Notes: generated from the sequence alone by a model not told the origin. Positions 41,859-51,357 are shown, counted from the stretch's first letter. The stretch: 59,593 nt of DNA from Pseudomonadales bacterium (GCA_022819645.1 JAJEGU010000009.1:1-59593), one strand, 5' to 3'. Made by a program: numbers and translations.

Positions 41859-42077
41859 CTACCCCGCCCTTGTCGAACGCAATGGCAAGGAACTCGTTTC
41901 CAGCGTGGACAGGTCCATGCGGCTTGAGGCCCGGTCAATATCGAATCCCACAATTTCGCCCGCGGCGTTGATATCGACTTGCAACCCGTCGGTGACCTCT
42001 AGGGTCTGCTCACCCGGTTCGCTCCTGAATTCGACGTAAAGGCTGTCCGTGTCCGGGTAGTAGTGCAATTTCATCAT
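41859..42077 (-). CDS. DUF2283-type small protein
   Basis: A 72-residue protein with the DUF2283 pattern MKLHYYPDTDSLYVEF, then VTDGLQVDINAAGEIVGFDI. It overlaps the DUF4258-like gene by 4 bp (ATGA). Such pairs are often proposed to be toxin-antitoxin units (family knowledge, function unproven). It sits between res and mod in the same orientation. Confidence 0.8.
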   Translation of the reverse strand: MMKLHYYPDTDSLYVEFRSEPGEQTLEVTDGLQVDINAAGEIVGFDIDRASSRMDLSTLETSSLPLRSTRAG

Positions 42078-42304
42078 TTTCTCCGGTCGAAGTTTCGGTC
42101 AAAGAATGCGTTATGAACCGTTTTCCCGTCAGGCAATGTGACAACCCGCAAGATTCTCTGATCACCCGACTTCTCCGCTTGAATCCGCCCGTCATCCTGA
42201 ATCTCGGTTTGTAATGGCTGCTCAATAACCTGCTTGCACCAAGCCCTTTCAATATAAGGTCGTTTGCGCAAGACTTGTTCGTCAAAGTAGCGAGTTGTCT
42301 TCAC
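42074..42304 (-). CDS. DUF4258-like small protein (putative toxin-type partner)
   Basis: A 76-residue protein: MKTTRYFDEQVLRKRPYIER, CKQVIEQPLQTEIQDDGRI, ILRVVTLPDGKTVHNAFFDR. The ending VVTLPDG.TVHNAF.DR is typical of proteins encoded next to DUF2283 (from memory). Ten bases after the res stop and overlapping the DUF2283 gene, so all are probably one transcript. Role not established. Confidence 0.72.
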   Translation of the reverse strand: MKTTRYFDEQVLRKRPYIERAWCKQVIEQPLQTEIQDDGRIQAEKSGDQRILRVVTLPDGKTVHNAFFDRNFDRRK

Positions 42305-42313
42305 CTTGGGCGC

Positions 42314-45300
42314 TCAGAAGCTACTGGCGGTATCCAGATTTTCTTGCCACAGGGCTTCAAACTCATCCTGCATGGAGTATACATCAGTAAATTCGGCAAA
42401 GGCCCAGCGGCCGAAGCCGCGGTGCCTGTTGACTCCCGGAATCCATTGAGCGTCCATCGTGTTCTTCTTGTCGATGGCGTCTTCGCCGCGGAATCCCTTG
42501 ATCTCCACCACGAGGCGCAGCGGGTTTTCCGGCCCGCGACCATCGTCGATGAGGACGATGAAATCGGGAATGTAGCGGCGCATTTCGGATTTTTTGCGAT
42601 AGGGCACTTCAAAGCCAAGATTGTGGTTCTTGACCCAGGCGTGCACCCGGGGATGAGAGTCGGCGATGCGGCAGAATTCGCCCTCCCAGGCGCTGTCGAG
42701 AATCGCCCAGTTGACATGGCAGCGGGGCGGGTCGTCGTTGGGAAAGTAACGAATTTCCTTGCTTGTGGTGAAATTCACCTGCCGGGTTGTGCCGGTTGGG
42801 TTGTAAGGGTCAAGCAGGGCCTGGACGGGCTTTTTGTCCAACTGCGAAAGCAGGATCGCCGAATTGATTCGTTCGCAGGCCTGGTCGGCGAGAATCCGGT
42901 AAAGCAAATGCCCCGGACAAGTCCCTCCCGCGCAGCTCAGACATTCGTCGAGCCATTGCATGGCGATTCGCCGGAACTGGCCGAACAGGTGCAGTTTGGG
43001 CAAGCCCTGGGTATCCATGGACTTCGATTGAGCATCGTCGGTGGATTCCGCTTTTTGCTCTTCCGGGCTGTCCAGCCAGCGGGAATACAGCAGGTGCCTG
43101 GCGAGATGGTAGGCGATTTCCTGTTTTCTGGTGTTTTTCAGGTGCTCCGGCGACAGTTCGATGTCTTCGCCAATGATGCCGGCATTCCGGGTTCGGGTGG
43201 GCCCAACCAGCTCCGGAGTCAGACGCAGCCGGGAGTCGGCATTGAACTTCGCCTTGAGTTTTTCCCGCGGCAATTCGACCCGGTAGCCAACCACTCTGGG
43301 GAAACGAATTTCAAGAGCGTCGCGTTCCGGCGACACGGCCTTGACCTGGATCGTCTTGCGGGGCGGCTGGGGCTTGACGACCACGGGCCTTGCGGTGAAA
43401 TCGAAAGGGATACCGAGCACATCGGCGTACTCGACGTTAAACAACCCAGTTTCCTCATTTGTTTCATAGGACAGTCGGCGCAATGCCCTGCCCACGACTT
43501 GCTCACAGAGAAGTTGTGTGCCGAAGGCGCGGACGCCAAGCACATGGGTGACGGTATTCGCATCCCAGCCTTCGGTCAGCATAGAGACCGAAACCACGCA
43601 GCGAATTGAGCCACCGAGCCGGCCAGGCTTGCCGACAGTGTTCATCACTTCCCGCAGCAAATCCTGGTCGGTAAGCTTTTCCGCCCTGGACTTGTCGCCG
43701 GTGCGAGTCGTGATCTCACGGCGGAACTGTTCGATCTCATCGGCGGCCAGATTGCGGAAGTTCTTGTCAAGCGCCTCACCGGATTCCAGTTGATTGCTGT
43801 CGATCAGAAGCGTTCTGGGCCGTGGAATCGCATGCCCTTCCTCGTCAAAGTTGCGAAACAGTTCAAGGCGGCCATTTTCGACGACATACTCCCCATCTTC
43901 CAGTTCGCGGCGAAATCCGGAAACATAGTCGTAGACCAGTCTGGACGTGGCCATGTTGTTGCACACCACGATAAAGCAGGGCGGAGACTCGATGTTCGCT
44001 TCCCGCCATTGTTCGAAGATCTTGCGATAATGACCATACAAGGCATCCAGCGCCGATATCAATTGCGGCGGAAGATGATGCGGGTCAAGCCCGTCGAGGT
44101 TTCCACCACCCTTCTTGGGCATTTTCTTGCCGATGTGGTCCCAAAGCTTGCGAAAGACCGGCATTTCAGCCTCGGGCACATTGTCTGCGATCGGTACGCG
44201 CGGCAATTTGACGATGCCGCATTCGATGGCGTCCATCAGCGAAAAGTCGCTTGCGGTCCAGGGGAACAACGTGCCCTCGGCATAGCCGGAACCGCTGAGA
44301 AAGAACGGCGTGGCGGAGAGGTCGATCATGTGGGAGAGTTTCAGTTGGCGGTTGGCGGCTTCGAGTCCTGAAATCCACAGCCGGGCCGCTTCCCGATTCT
44401 TTTCCGCCTCCTTTCTGTCATCACCCTTCAAGGCGCCTTCTTCGGATTCGGTTTCAGGCTTTTCCCGGTAGCAATGGTGGGCTTCGTCATTGATAGCGAG
44501 GATGTTCTTCATCGACAGCAGATCGCGCATGACGCGCTGCAGCATCTGACCTTCGCTTTCGAGGGTGACCGGGTCCTCCCCGCGAGGTCCTTTCAGCAAG
44601 GCGCGGCCGGTTTTGCTCAGCGGGAATCTTTCGCGCCGCCTGAAGGCATGATAATTGGTGATGACGATCTTCGCCTGGACGAGTTCGCGCAGCATGTCCT
44701 GGGGCACGAGTTCGCGGCTCTGGTAGTAGCTGTCCGGGTCATTCGGCTGCAGTACCCGGAGCCGGTCGCGAATCGTGATTCCCGGAGTGACGATCAGGAA
44801 ACCTTTGGTAAATCGGTTGCTCTGCGGTTGCCGCACCGCGTTGATCGTCTGCCAGGCAATCAGCATCGCCATCACAGTAGTCTTGCCGGCGCCGGTGGCC
44901 ATCTTGAGGGCGAGACGCATCAGATCGGGGTTGGCTTCCCTGCTCGCCCTGCTCAGTTGTTCAAGGATTTCCTTTCCCTTGCTGCCCGCGTGAGGCGCGA
45001 CTTCGGTGAGCCAGATCGCGGTTTCCGCCGCTTCCACCTGGCAGAAAAAAGGACGGATGCCGCTGAATGGATGATTGCGCCAGTGCTGGAGCAGCCGCGC
45101 CGTTGTCGGTGTCACCCGCCACTGGTTCGGATTGGGTAGCGCGCGCCAGTTGTCGACCTGCTGGCGCACGCTGTTGATGAGCACGGCAGTGTGGTCGTAC
45201 TGCTGCTTTTCATCGGACAGGTCGGTTCCGGTGTCGAGTTTGAGCCCGGCGCTGCCCGGAGGGTTCCCCTTCTTCATTTTGGCATTGGGGATGGGAGTCA

Positions 45301-45430
45301 CAAAATCCGCGCGGCGGCGACTTTCAGCGATTTTCCCCGTGGGCTGGCCTGAATCATCCAACTCCCAGTGCCGGGTGGGGTAGTCGTAGGGCGAGTTGAG
45401 AATCGGCTGATCGAAGAACTGGCTGTCCAA
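42314..45430 (-). CDS. res: Type III restriction endonuclease Res subunit
   Basis: 1038 residues. Superfamily 2 helicase core with Walker A ATGAGKT (178-184), DEAH box (315-318), later motifs (SMLTEGWDANTVTHVLGVRAFGTQLLCEQVVGRALRR), and a C-terminal PD-(D/E)XK-like nuclease motif VVEIKGF with upstream acidic residues (YIPDFIVLIDDG). With Mod it would form an ATP-driven restriction complex. The gene looks intact. The start is probably TTG at 45430, after GGAAAG; no closer ATG is in frame. First gene of the res - small pair - mod operon. Confidence 0.93.
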   Translation of the reverse strand: MDSQFFDQPILNSPYDYPTRHWELDDSGQPTGKIAESRRRADFVTPIPNAKMKKGNPPGSAGLKLDTGTDLSDEKQQYDHTAVLINSVRQQVDNWRALPNPNQWRVTPTTARLLQHWRNHPFSGIRPFFCQVEAAETAIWLTEVAPHAGSKGKEILEQLSRASREANPDLMRLALKMATGAGKTTVMAMLIAWQTINAVRQPQSNRFTKGFLIVTPGITIRDRLRVLQPNDPDSYYQSRELVPQDMLRELVQAKIVITNYHAFRRRERFPLSKTGRALLKGPRGEDPVTLESEGQMLQRVMRDLLSMKNILAINDEAHHCYREKPETESEEGALKGDDRKEAEKNREAARLWISGLEAANRQLKLSHMIDLSATPFFLSGSGYAEGTLFPWTASDFSLMDAIECGIVKLPRVPIADNVPEAEMPVFRKLWDHIGKKMPKKGGGNLDGLDPHHLPPQLISALDALYGHYRKIFEQWREANIESPPCFIVVCNNMATSRLVYDYVSGFRRELEDGEYVVENGRLELFRNFDEEGHAIPRPRTLLIDSNQLESGEALDKNFRNLAADEIEQFRREITTRTGDKSRAEKLTDQDLLREVMNTVGKPGRLGGSIRCVVSVSMLTEGWDANTVTHVLGVRAFGTQLLCEQVVGRALRRLSYETNEETGLFNVEYADVLGIPFDFTARPVVVKPQPPRKTIQVKAVSPERDALEIRFPRVVGYRVELPREKLKAKFNADSRLRLTPELVGPTRTRNAGIIGEDIELSPEHLKNTRKQEIAYHLARHLLYSRWLDSPEEQKAESTDDAQSKSMDTQGLPKLHLFGQFRRIAMQWLDECLSCAGGTCPGHLLYRILADQACERINSAILLSQLDKKPVQALLDPYNPTGTTRQVNFTTSKEIRYFPNDDPPRCHVNWAILDSAWEGEFCRIADSHPRVHAWVKNHNLGFEVPYRKKSEMRRYIPDFIVLIDDGRGPENPLRLVVEIKGFRGEDAIDKKNTMDAQWIPGVNRHRGFGRWAFAEFTDVYSMQDEFEALWQENLDTASSF

Positions 45431-45580
45431 GACTTTCCATGCTCCTGCTGGGGCGAAACGAAAACCGCTTGCATCATATTGCTGATTTGGAGCGGATTCC
45501 AGTCTGCGCCGTCGAGATTTGGGCCAATCGAAGACTCAATGGTAACGCCATGGATGGCATAAACTCACAGAATTCCCGAT

Positions 45581-45632
45581 GAGATCCTGCGACTTCGCGC
45601 AGGATGACAGATAGGGAAGTGCGCAGGATGAC
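45581..45632. repeat. REP-like element (family C)
   Basis: GAGATCCTGCGACTTCGCGC..AGGATGAC and a second GCGCAGGATGAC. It lies in the 270-bp divergent gap between res and the serine hydrolase; the rest of that gap shows nothing recognisable. Confidence 0.75.
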
Positions 45633-45704
45633 GTGCAAGCCGCGGAGCGGTTTCAACCCCGGCGCGCCTTGTGGCACACTGGCGGTTTTTGGCGGGAGAT
45701 TGCG

Positions 45705-46889
45705 ATGTTCAGGGTTTGTGTGTTGTTGCTGGCTTTTGGGGTTTGCGGCCTGGCGCGGGGGGCTGCGCCAGGGGTTGACGAGGTGCTTGGCCGGCTCGCC
45801 GAAACCGGGGAGCAGGAAGGGCTGCTGTTCTGGTCCCAGGAGGACCGGCGGGTGGGGTTTGCCCACATTGCCGAGCTGTTTCCGACCCGGCGCATCGGGA
45901 AAAGCGACTCGCCCTCGCCCTTGCGCGAGGCGCCCGTTGATCTCGGCGATGTGCGTTATGAAGTCGAGGGGCGGTCCTACTCGCTCGCGGATTACCTGGC
46001 CGACCCCGGCCATGTGGGAATGATCGTCGTTCGCGGCGACGATGTGCTGTTCGAGGATTATGCGGCGGGTAGCGATGCGGGCAGCGTCTGGATTTCCTTT
46101 TCGGTGACCAAGTCCGTCACCTCGATGCTGATCGGCGCGGCGATTGCCGACGGCTTTATCGGGAGCGTCGATGAAAAAGTCGTCGATTACCTGCCGCGAC
46201 TGCGGGGAACAAGCTACGGGCAGGCGAGCATCCGCGATGTGCTGAACATGGCTTCGGGCGTGCGCTGGAACGAGGACTATGCCGACCCCGCCTCGGATGT
46301 GGCCCGGGCCGGCGGCGCCAACGGGCTGCCACTCGCCGACTATCTGGCGACGCTGCCGAGGGCGGACGCGCCCGGCGAGACTTTCAACTACAACACCGGC
46401 GAAACCAATCTCGCCGGGGAGATTCTGCGAGCCGCAATCGGCAACAATGCCTCCACCTACCTCAGCCGCAAGGTCTGGCAACCATTCGGTATGGAGCACG
46501 ACGCCTGGTGGTCGCTGGGTTCTCCCGATGGCGGCGAGCTCGGAGGCTGCTGCATCCAGGCTTCCCTGCGGGATTACGCCCGCATCGGGCAATTCGCGCT
46601 TCGCGGCGGGCTTCTGCCGAACGGCGAACGCGTGCTGCCGGATGGCTGGATGGAGGAGTCCACAGCGCCCTCGGACGCTTTCGAAGGCTATGGCTACCTG
46701 TGGTGGCTTTTCGAGGGCCGGGGCTATGCCGCCCGCGGGATTTTCGGGCAATTGATCCGTATTTACCCGGACGATGAACTGGTCATCGCCTTCCACGGCA
46801 ATGCCGAGGCCGCCGTGGGGACGACATTTCACGCCCACCAGTACGCGGCGGTGGAAGCGATCCGCGATTATCTGGCGGTGGAGCCTTAG
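45705..46889 (+). CDS. Serine hydrolase (beta-lactamase/esterase fold), exported
   Basis: A 394-residue protein with a signal peptide (MFRVCVLLLAFGVCGLARGA) and a class C beta-lactamase-like domain. The nucleophile motif SVTK is in WISFSVTKSVTSMLIG, the second motif is YNT in FNYNTGETN, and the third region is probably FHGN. Such proteins include esterases, D-aminopeptidases and 6-aminohexanoate-dimer hydrolase relatives; this one is closest in feel to the last group (weak inference). ATG 45705 has GGGAG upstream. Its TAG stop begins a family A repeat. Confidence 0.87.
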   Translation: MFRVCVLLLAFGVCGLARGAAPGVDEVLGRLAETGEQEGLLFWSQEDRRVGFAHIAELFPTRRIGKSDSPSPLREAPVDLGDVRYEVEGRSYSLADYLADPGHVGMIVVRGDDVLFEDYAAGSDAGSVWISFSVTKSVTSMLIGAAIADGFIGSVDEKVVDYLPRLRGTSYGQASIRDVLNMASGVRWNEDYADPASDVARAGGANGLPLADYLATLPRADAPGETFNYNTGETNLAGEILRAAIGNNASTYLSRKVWQPFGMEHDAWWSLGSPDGGELGGCCIQASLRDYARIGQFALRGGLLPNGERVLPDGWMEESTAPSDAFEGYGYLWWLFEGRGYAARGIFGQLIRIYPDDELVIAFHGNAEAAVGTTFHAHQYAAVEAIRDYLAVEP

Positions 46890-47120
46890 GGAAGCGTTTT
46901 CGAAGCGCAGCTTCGAGCGCGGCCGCAACGGTACGGAGCTATGCTCCGTGACTGGAGTAAACCATTGAATTCGCGAGCAAAACAAAACCACGCTTTTGTT
47001 TTGCGATAATGAAAAACTCCAGGGGTGGAGGCAAGCGTTTTCGAAGCGCAGCTTCGTGCGCAGCCGTAACGGCGCAGAGTTATGCTCTGCGACTGGACGG
47101 GAGTTTTTCAGAGAATACTT
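46887..47120. repeat. Hairpin-chain repeat (family A), inverse, with a nested second chain
   Basis: Starts TAGGGAAGC (stop codon of the hydrolase), then GAAGC and ACGGAGC hairpins, the ATTGAATTCGCGAGCAAAAC region and the TTTTGTTTTG stem. The AAAAACTCCA hairpin is split: a second chain (GAAGC and GCAGAG-TTAT-CTCTGC hairpins) occupies its loop before the closing GGGAGTTTTT and edge CAGAGAATACTT. Confidence 0.85.
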
Positions 47121-47310
47121 GGAGTAGCGGAAGCGGCTTTCTTTCATCGCCAAAAGCCTGCGTCGCGAAATTCACGAAATTCCGGATTGACTGTAACCAG
47201 TTCCGCTGTGCAGCGTTGTATGTGTTGAATGGCATCGTTGCGGGGCTCGCTCGGGCGATGCCGGGGGGAACGACGGGCCGGCCATGCCGGCACTATTTTC
47301 GGAGAGACCA

Positions 47311-48288
47311 ATGAATCAGGCTCTGGTGAGAAACTGTACCGCCGGCTTCGCCGCGCTGGCGCTGGCGGCAAGCGCGGAGACCGCGCTTGGCCAGGACATC
47401 GAGCGCAGCTTTTCCGTGAATGCAGGCGACACGGTGCGGGTGGATGTGGAACGGGCGCGGATCAGCGTCGAGACCTGGGATCGGAACGAAGTCGCTTTTT
47501 CGGCGGTGGAAGCCGACCGGCTTGAATTCGAGTTCGAACAGGAGGACGGCGTGGTGACGATTCGCGGGCGCGAACCCGATGGCCGCCTCTCGTGGGGCTG
47601 GCTGGGGCTGGTGGGTAACACGAATGCTGAAATCATGCTGAATGTGCCGTATCTGCAGGACCTGAATCTGCGTACCAGCGGCGGCGATGTGGAGTTGGAC
47701 CGCCTGCAGGGGGAATTCAGGGCCCGCACTTCCGGCGGCGACATCGAAGCGGGCGAAGTCGACGGGACGGTGGACGTGGAAACCTCAGGGGGCACGATTC
47801 GGCTGGAGCAGGCAAGCGGCTCGGTGGCCGCGAAAACTTCGGGCGGTCGCATCCGGCTTGGCAACATGGCCGGCACGGTGGACGCCAGAACTTCGGGAGG
47901 CAGCATCCGCATCGCCGAAACCGGCGCCGGGGTTGAGGCCCGCACTTCGGGTGGCTCCATTGAAATCGACCATGCCGGCGGCGCGGTGAATGCCCGGACG
48001 TCCGGCGGTTCCGTTACGGTGGGCTTTGCCCGCCAGCCGGAAGCCGGCAGCGAACTGCGCACCTCCGGGGGCGGCGTTACGGCGTATCTGCCCGGCGATT
48101 TTCGCGCCGATATCTCCGCGCAAACTTCCGGCGGGCGGATTCATTCCGACTTCCCCGAAGCCAGCGCGGATGAACGGGGCCGCGAACTCGAACACGCCCT
48201 GAACGGCGGCGGCCCCGAACTCATCCTGAAAACCTCCGGCGGCTCAATCCGCATCCACCGCCGGGAAAGCCAGGTAAGCTCTGATTAA
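47311..48288 (+). CDS. Exported DUF4097-like repeat protein
   Basis: A 325-residue protein with a signal peptide (MNQALVRNCTAGFAALALAA..ALGQ) followed by a parallel-beta domain built of about nine ~20-residue units marked by TSGG (RTSGGDVEL, ARTSGGDIEA, ETSGGTIRL, AKTSGGRIRL..). DUF4097 proteins form beta-helices; role unknown, some sit with envelope stress systems. ATG 47311 has GGAGAG upstream. The last residues SQVSSD and the TAA stop are encoded by the hairpin of a partial family A repeat. Confidence 0.85.
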   Translation: MNQALVRNCTAGFAALALAASAETALGQDIERSFSVNAGDTVRVDVERARISVETWDRNEVAFSAVEADRLEFEFEQEDGVVTIRGREPDGRLSWGWLGLVGNTNAEIMLNVPYLQDLNLRTSGGDVELDRLQGEFRARTSGGDIEAGEVDGTVDVETSGGTIRLEQASGSVAAKTSGGRIRLGNMAGTVDARTSGGSIRIAETGAGVEARTSGGSIEIDHAGGAVNARTSGGSVTVGFARQPEAGSELRTSGGGVTAYLPGDFRADISAQTSGGRIHSDFPEASADERGRELEHALNGGGPELILKTSGGSIRIHRRESQVSSD

Positions 48289-48340
48289 GTCAGAGCTTCC
48301 CCGCGGCACAGGGAAGTACCACCGAATTCCATGGCGGAAA
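48266..48340. repeat. Partial, decayed family A repeat
   Basis: AAGCTCTGA-TTAAG-TCAGAGCTT hairpin, then GCGGCACAGGGAAGTACC and ACCGAATTCCATGGCG, matching the reverse complement of family A modules with substitutions. Overlaps the 3' end of the DUF4097 gene. Confidence 0.7.
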
Positions 48341-48346
48341 CCTCAT

Positions 48347-48423
48347 GAGCATGGACACGCGAACAGCGTTGTCAACTAATGGCACAGCATGGCGAAAGCC
48401 ACAGGAGCATGGACACGCGAACA
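48347..48423. repeat. 19-bp direct repeats, 58 bp apart
   Basis: GAGCATGGACACGCGAACA occurs at 48347-48365 and 48405-48423, in the gap before zapE. Function unknown. Confidence 0.8.
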
Positions 48424-48447
48424 AGGACGTTCGCGGCCTTGCGCTTT

Positions 48448-49545
48448 TCAGGCCCGGTGTTCGAGGCTGAGGTAGTCCCGGGATTGCATTTCGAGGAGGC
48501 GTGAGCGGGTGCGCCCGAACTCGGCGGCGAGGCGGGTATCCCTGTAGAGATTCGGAATTGCCGCAACGGCGCTGAGAATCAGCTTTACCCGGCTGTCGTA
48601 AAAGGCGTCAATGAGATTGATGAAGCGCCGGGCGCCGTCAAGGCTGTGGTCGTCGAGGACGGGCACATCGCTGATGATCACGGCGTGGAACATTCTGGCA
48701 ATCTCCACGTAATCCGCCGCGCTGCGAGGCCCTTCGCAGATTGCCCTGAAATCGAACCAGACCACATCCTGGGTCATCAGCCGCACGGCGATTTCGCGCT
48801 CCTGAATGACAATGCTTCCATGGCTGACGACACTGGCGGCGCCGGTGGCGAGTTCGTGGAAATTCCCCCGCAGCAGGGATTCGGTTTCGGGCGTGACCGG
48901 ATGGTGATACAGCGTGGCCTGCTCGAGGCTGCGCAGGCGATAGTCCACCTCCGAGGCAAGCTCCACCACCACGCAGTGTTGCTCAAGCAGGCCGATGGCC
49001 GGCAGGAATCGCTCGCGCTGCAGGCCGTTTTCATACAGCCTGGCCGGGGGAATATTGGAAGTCGCCACCAGAATCACCTTGCGCCGGAACAAGGCGTCGA
49101 GCAGGCCGCCAAGCAGCATGGCGTCGCCGATATCGGAGACATGAAACTCGTCAAAACAGATGATTCCGGCCTCGAAAGCAAGTTCTTCCGCCACGGTTTC
49201 GAGTGGATCGCGCGCTCCCTGCAAGGCTGCCAGCCGCCGGTGTACGCGCTGCATGAAAGCGTGGAAATGCGCCCGCAGCTTGTAATTGCCCGGCAGGCAA
49301 TCGAAAAACAGGTCCATCAGAAAAGTCTTGCCGCGGCCCACCCCGCCCCACAGGTATATCCCCCGGGGCGGCGCACCCCGCCGGGACAGCCCAAGCCAGG
49401 ACCAAGGCGGCGAAGGCCGCCGGCGCCAGCGCGGCGCAAGCTCCCCCGCCAGCCGCCCCAATTCCCTCACCACCTCCTCCTGCGCCGGATCACGAGTAAC
49501 CCCGCCCTCATCCACGGCTGATTGGTAACGGCTGCAAATGTCCAT
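48448..49545 (-). CDS. zapE: Cell division ATPase ZapE (AFG1-like)
   Basis: A 365-residue AAA-type ATPase associated with the Z-ring under stress. Walker A is GGVGRGKT (YLWGGVGRGKTFLMDLFFD), Walker B IICFDEFHVSDI, sensor region LVATSNIPPARLYENGLQRE, C-terminus RTRSRLLEMQSRDYLS. ATG at 49545 has GGAAGG upstream; the frame is open further, but only through repeat sequence. Divergent from zapG, the pairing seen in E. coli. Confidence 0.94.
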   Translation of the reverse strand: MDICSRYQSAVDEGGVTRDPAQEEVVRELGRLAGELAPRWRRRPSPPWSWLGLSRRGAPPRGIYLWGGVGRGKTFLMDLFFDCLPGNYKLRAHFHAFMQRVHRRLAALQGARDPLETVAEELAFEAGIICFDEFHVSDIGDAMLLGGLLDALFRRKVILVATSNIPPARLYENGLQRERFLPAIGLLEQHCVVVELASEVDYRLRSLEQATLYHHPVTPETESLLRGNFHELATGAASVVSHGSIVIQEREIAVRLMTQDVVWFDFRAICEGPRSAADYVEIARMFHAVIISDVPVLDDHSLDGARRFINLIDAFYDSRVKLILSAVAAIPNLYRDTRLAAEFGRTRSRLLEMQSRDYLSLEHRA

Positions 49546-49619
49546 CAAAGAAGTCCTTCCAGGCCCGAAAAGCATTCTCGGAACACCAGGGCGCAAAAGA
49601 ATATCACCAGACGGGAAAG

Positions 49620-49765
49620 TGGGTGTCCCATGCCGGTTTGCCTCTCCGTCATTCTGCGCGAAGCGAAGCGGAGTCGCAGAATCTCCCGCAGTGGCCTCCC
49701 AATGAGATTCTGCGACTGCGCGCAGAATGACAGGAGTTTCGATGGGTGTCCCATGCCGGTTTGCC
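49620..49765. repeat. REP pair (family C) bracketed by 23-bp direct repeats
   Basis: The REP pair occupies 49648-49731 (GTCATTCTGCGCGAAGCGAA.. and inverted ..CTGCGCGCAGAATGAC). TGGGTGTCCCATGCCGGTTT and three more matching bases flank it at 49620-49642 and 49743-49765. It lies in the 400-bp zapE/zapG gap. A TATACT box at about 49889 is a possible zapG promoter element. Confidence 0.85.
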
Positions 49766-49944
49766 GTCCGCCGCACGCCGCTTGCCGACAAAGGCGAGAT
49801 GCCAGTTTCGCGAACGACCTGATTCGGATTAAGCGAATAGGCTTCCCCCTTCCGGGCCCGACCAAAGCCCCGCGCCCCCACATGCGGTATACTCTCCCCT
49901 TCCTTGATGTTGACTTCCCGGCCCGCACAGCGAAGGTTCCCCAC

Positions 49945-50406
49945 TTGACTATCTGGCTTACCGGAATCGCATGTCTGGCCCTTGGGCTGGTAATCGGCGC
50001 CGCCTTCGCCAGCCGGCTCGGTGGCGGGCCGGCCCGGGTGCGCGAACTCGAAGAACAGTTGCGCCGCCTGCGGGAAAGCGATCGGGATTACCGCGAAAGC
50101 GTGTCCGAGCATTTCAGCACCACCGCCAGCCTCGTCAAGCAGATGACAGAAAGCTACCGGGATGTGTACCAGCATCTCGCCAGCGGCGCCCAGTCGCTTT
50201 GCTCCGCCGAAGTCGCCAGCCGCCTGCTGCCGGCCAATAACGAATCGGTTTTCGAGAACACCCCCGAAGTTGAGGAACTCGGCGTACTGCCTCCCAAGGA
50301 CTATGCCGCCAGGGCCGACCCGTCCCGCAAGGGCGCCCTTGCCGAGGATTTCGGCCTGGAAAAACCCGGCAGGGAACCGGACGAAGAATTGGGCGCGAAT
50401 CGTTGA
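49945..50406 (+). CDS. zapG: ZapG/YhcB family membrane protein (DUF1043)
   Basis: A 153-residue inner-membrane protein: one N-terminal helix ([20 protein letters not shown]), then a coiled coil ([40 protein letters not shown]) and a polar tail. The family links cell division and envelope growth. TTG at 49945 is chosen because GAAGG lies 8 nt upstream and the family begins with the helix. Confidence 0.9.
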   Translation: MTIWLTGIACLALGLVIGAAFASRLGGGPARVRELEEQLRRLRESDRDYRESVSEHFSTTASLVKQMTESYRDVYQHLASGAQSLCSAEVASRLLPANNESVFENTPEVEELGVLPPKDYAARADPSRKGALAEDFGLEKPGREPDEELGANR

Positions 50407-50428
50407 AGCGGAGAACTTCACCCCATCG

Positions 50429-51337
50429 ATGACCGCCTGCAATCTTACGCACCTGAAGCAGCTCGAAGCCGAGAGCATCCATATCATCCGGGAGGTTGCC
50501 GCCGCCTTCGGCAATCCGGTGATGCTGTACTCCATCGGCAAGGATTCCTCGGTGATGCTCCATCTGGCCCGCAAGGCCTTTTATCCCGGGCGCCTGCCAT
50601 TTCCGCTGCTGCATGTGGACACCACCTGGAAGTTTCGCGAAATGATCGCCTTCCGCGACGCCCAGGCGAAACGGCTCGGCCTTGAGCTGATCGTCCACAT
50701 CAACGAGGAGGGGGTGAAGGCCGGCATCAATCCCTTTGATCACGGCAGCGAAAAACACACCGACATCATGAAGACCCAGGCGCTGAAACAGGCCTTGAAC
50801 CGGCATCGTTTCGACGCCGCCTTCGGCGGGGCGCGACGGGATGAGGAAAAATCCCGGGCCAAGGAGCGCGTGTTCTCCTTCCGCGACCGCAACCACGTGT
50901 GGGACCCGCGCAACCAGCGGCCCGAATTGTGGAACCTGTACAACACCAGGATCAGCAAGGGCGAAAGCATCCGGGTGTTTCCCCTGTCGAACTGGACCGA
51001 ACTCGACATCTGGCAGTACATCTACCTCAACGATATCGAGATTGTGCCGCTGTATTTCGCCAAGCGGCGACCCGTGGTGAACATCGACGGCGTGGACATC
51101 CTCGTGGACGACAACCGCATGCCCCTGCCCCAGGTCGAGCCGGTACAACTCAAGATGGTGCGCTTCCGCACCCTGGGCTGCTACCCGCTTACCGGCGCCG
51201 TGGAATCCGACGCCGACAGCTTGCCGGAAATCATTCGCGAAATGCTGCTGACCACGAGTTCCGAGCGCCAGGGCCGCCTGATCGACTCGGACCAGATGGC
51301 TTCCATGGAGCAGAAAAAACGCCAGGGCTATTTCTGA
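50429..51337 (+). CDS. cysD: Sulfate adenylyltransferase small subunit
   Basis: ATP sulfurylase catalytic subunit making APS from sulfate and ATP with CysN. The 302-residue product shows [16 protein letters not shown], the PP-loop [13 protein letters not shown], the [16 protein letters not shown] block and [16 protein letters not shown] 50429 fits the family N-terminus, though the nearest GGAG is distant. Precedes cysNC by 20 bp: the assimilatory sulfate activation operon. Confidence 0.97.
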   Translation: MTACNLTHLKQLEAESIHIIREVAAAFGNPVMLYSIGKDSSVMLHLARKAFYPGRLPFPLLHVDTTWKFREMIAFRDAQAKRLGLELIVHINEEGVKAGINPFDHGSEKHTDIMKTQALKQALNRHRFDAAFGGARRDEEKSRAKERVFSFRDRNHVWDPRNQRPELWNLYNTRISKGESIRVFPLSNWTELDIWQYIYLNDIEIVPLYFAKRRPVVNIDGVDILVDDNRMPLPQVEPVQLKMVRFRTLGCYPLTGAVESDADSLPEIIREMLLTTSSERQGRLIDSDQMASMEQKKRQGYF

Positions 51338-51357
51338 TTGCGCCTGAACCACACCCC

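Noticed and set aside
45474-47153. 559-codon minus-strand frame over the serine hydrolase and repeats
   Set aside because: Runs through family A repeats and the antisense of a gene with SxxK and signal peptide; no protein features.
47650-48260. Regularly spaced short repeats suggesting a CRISPR array
   Set aside because: They are the coding repeats of TSGG units in the DUF4097 gene, in one open frame with diverged DNA; no conserved direct repeat with unique spacers.
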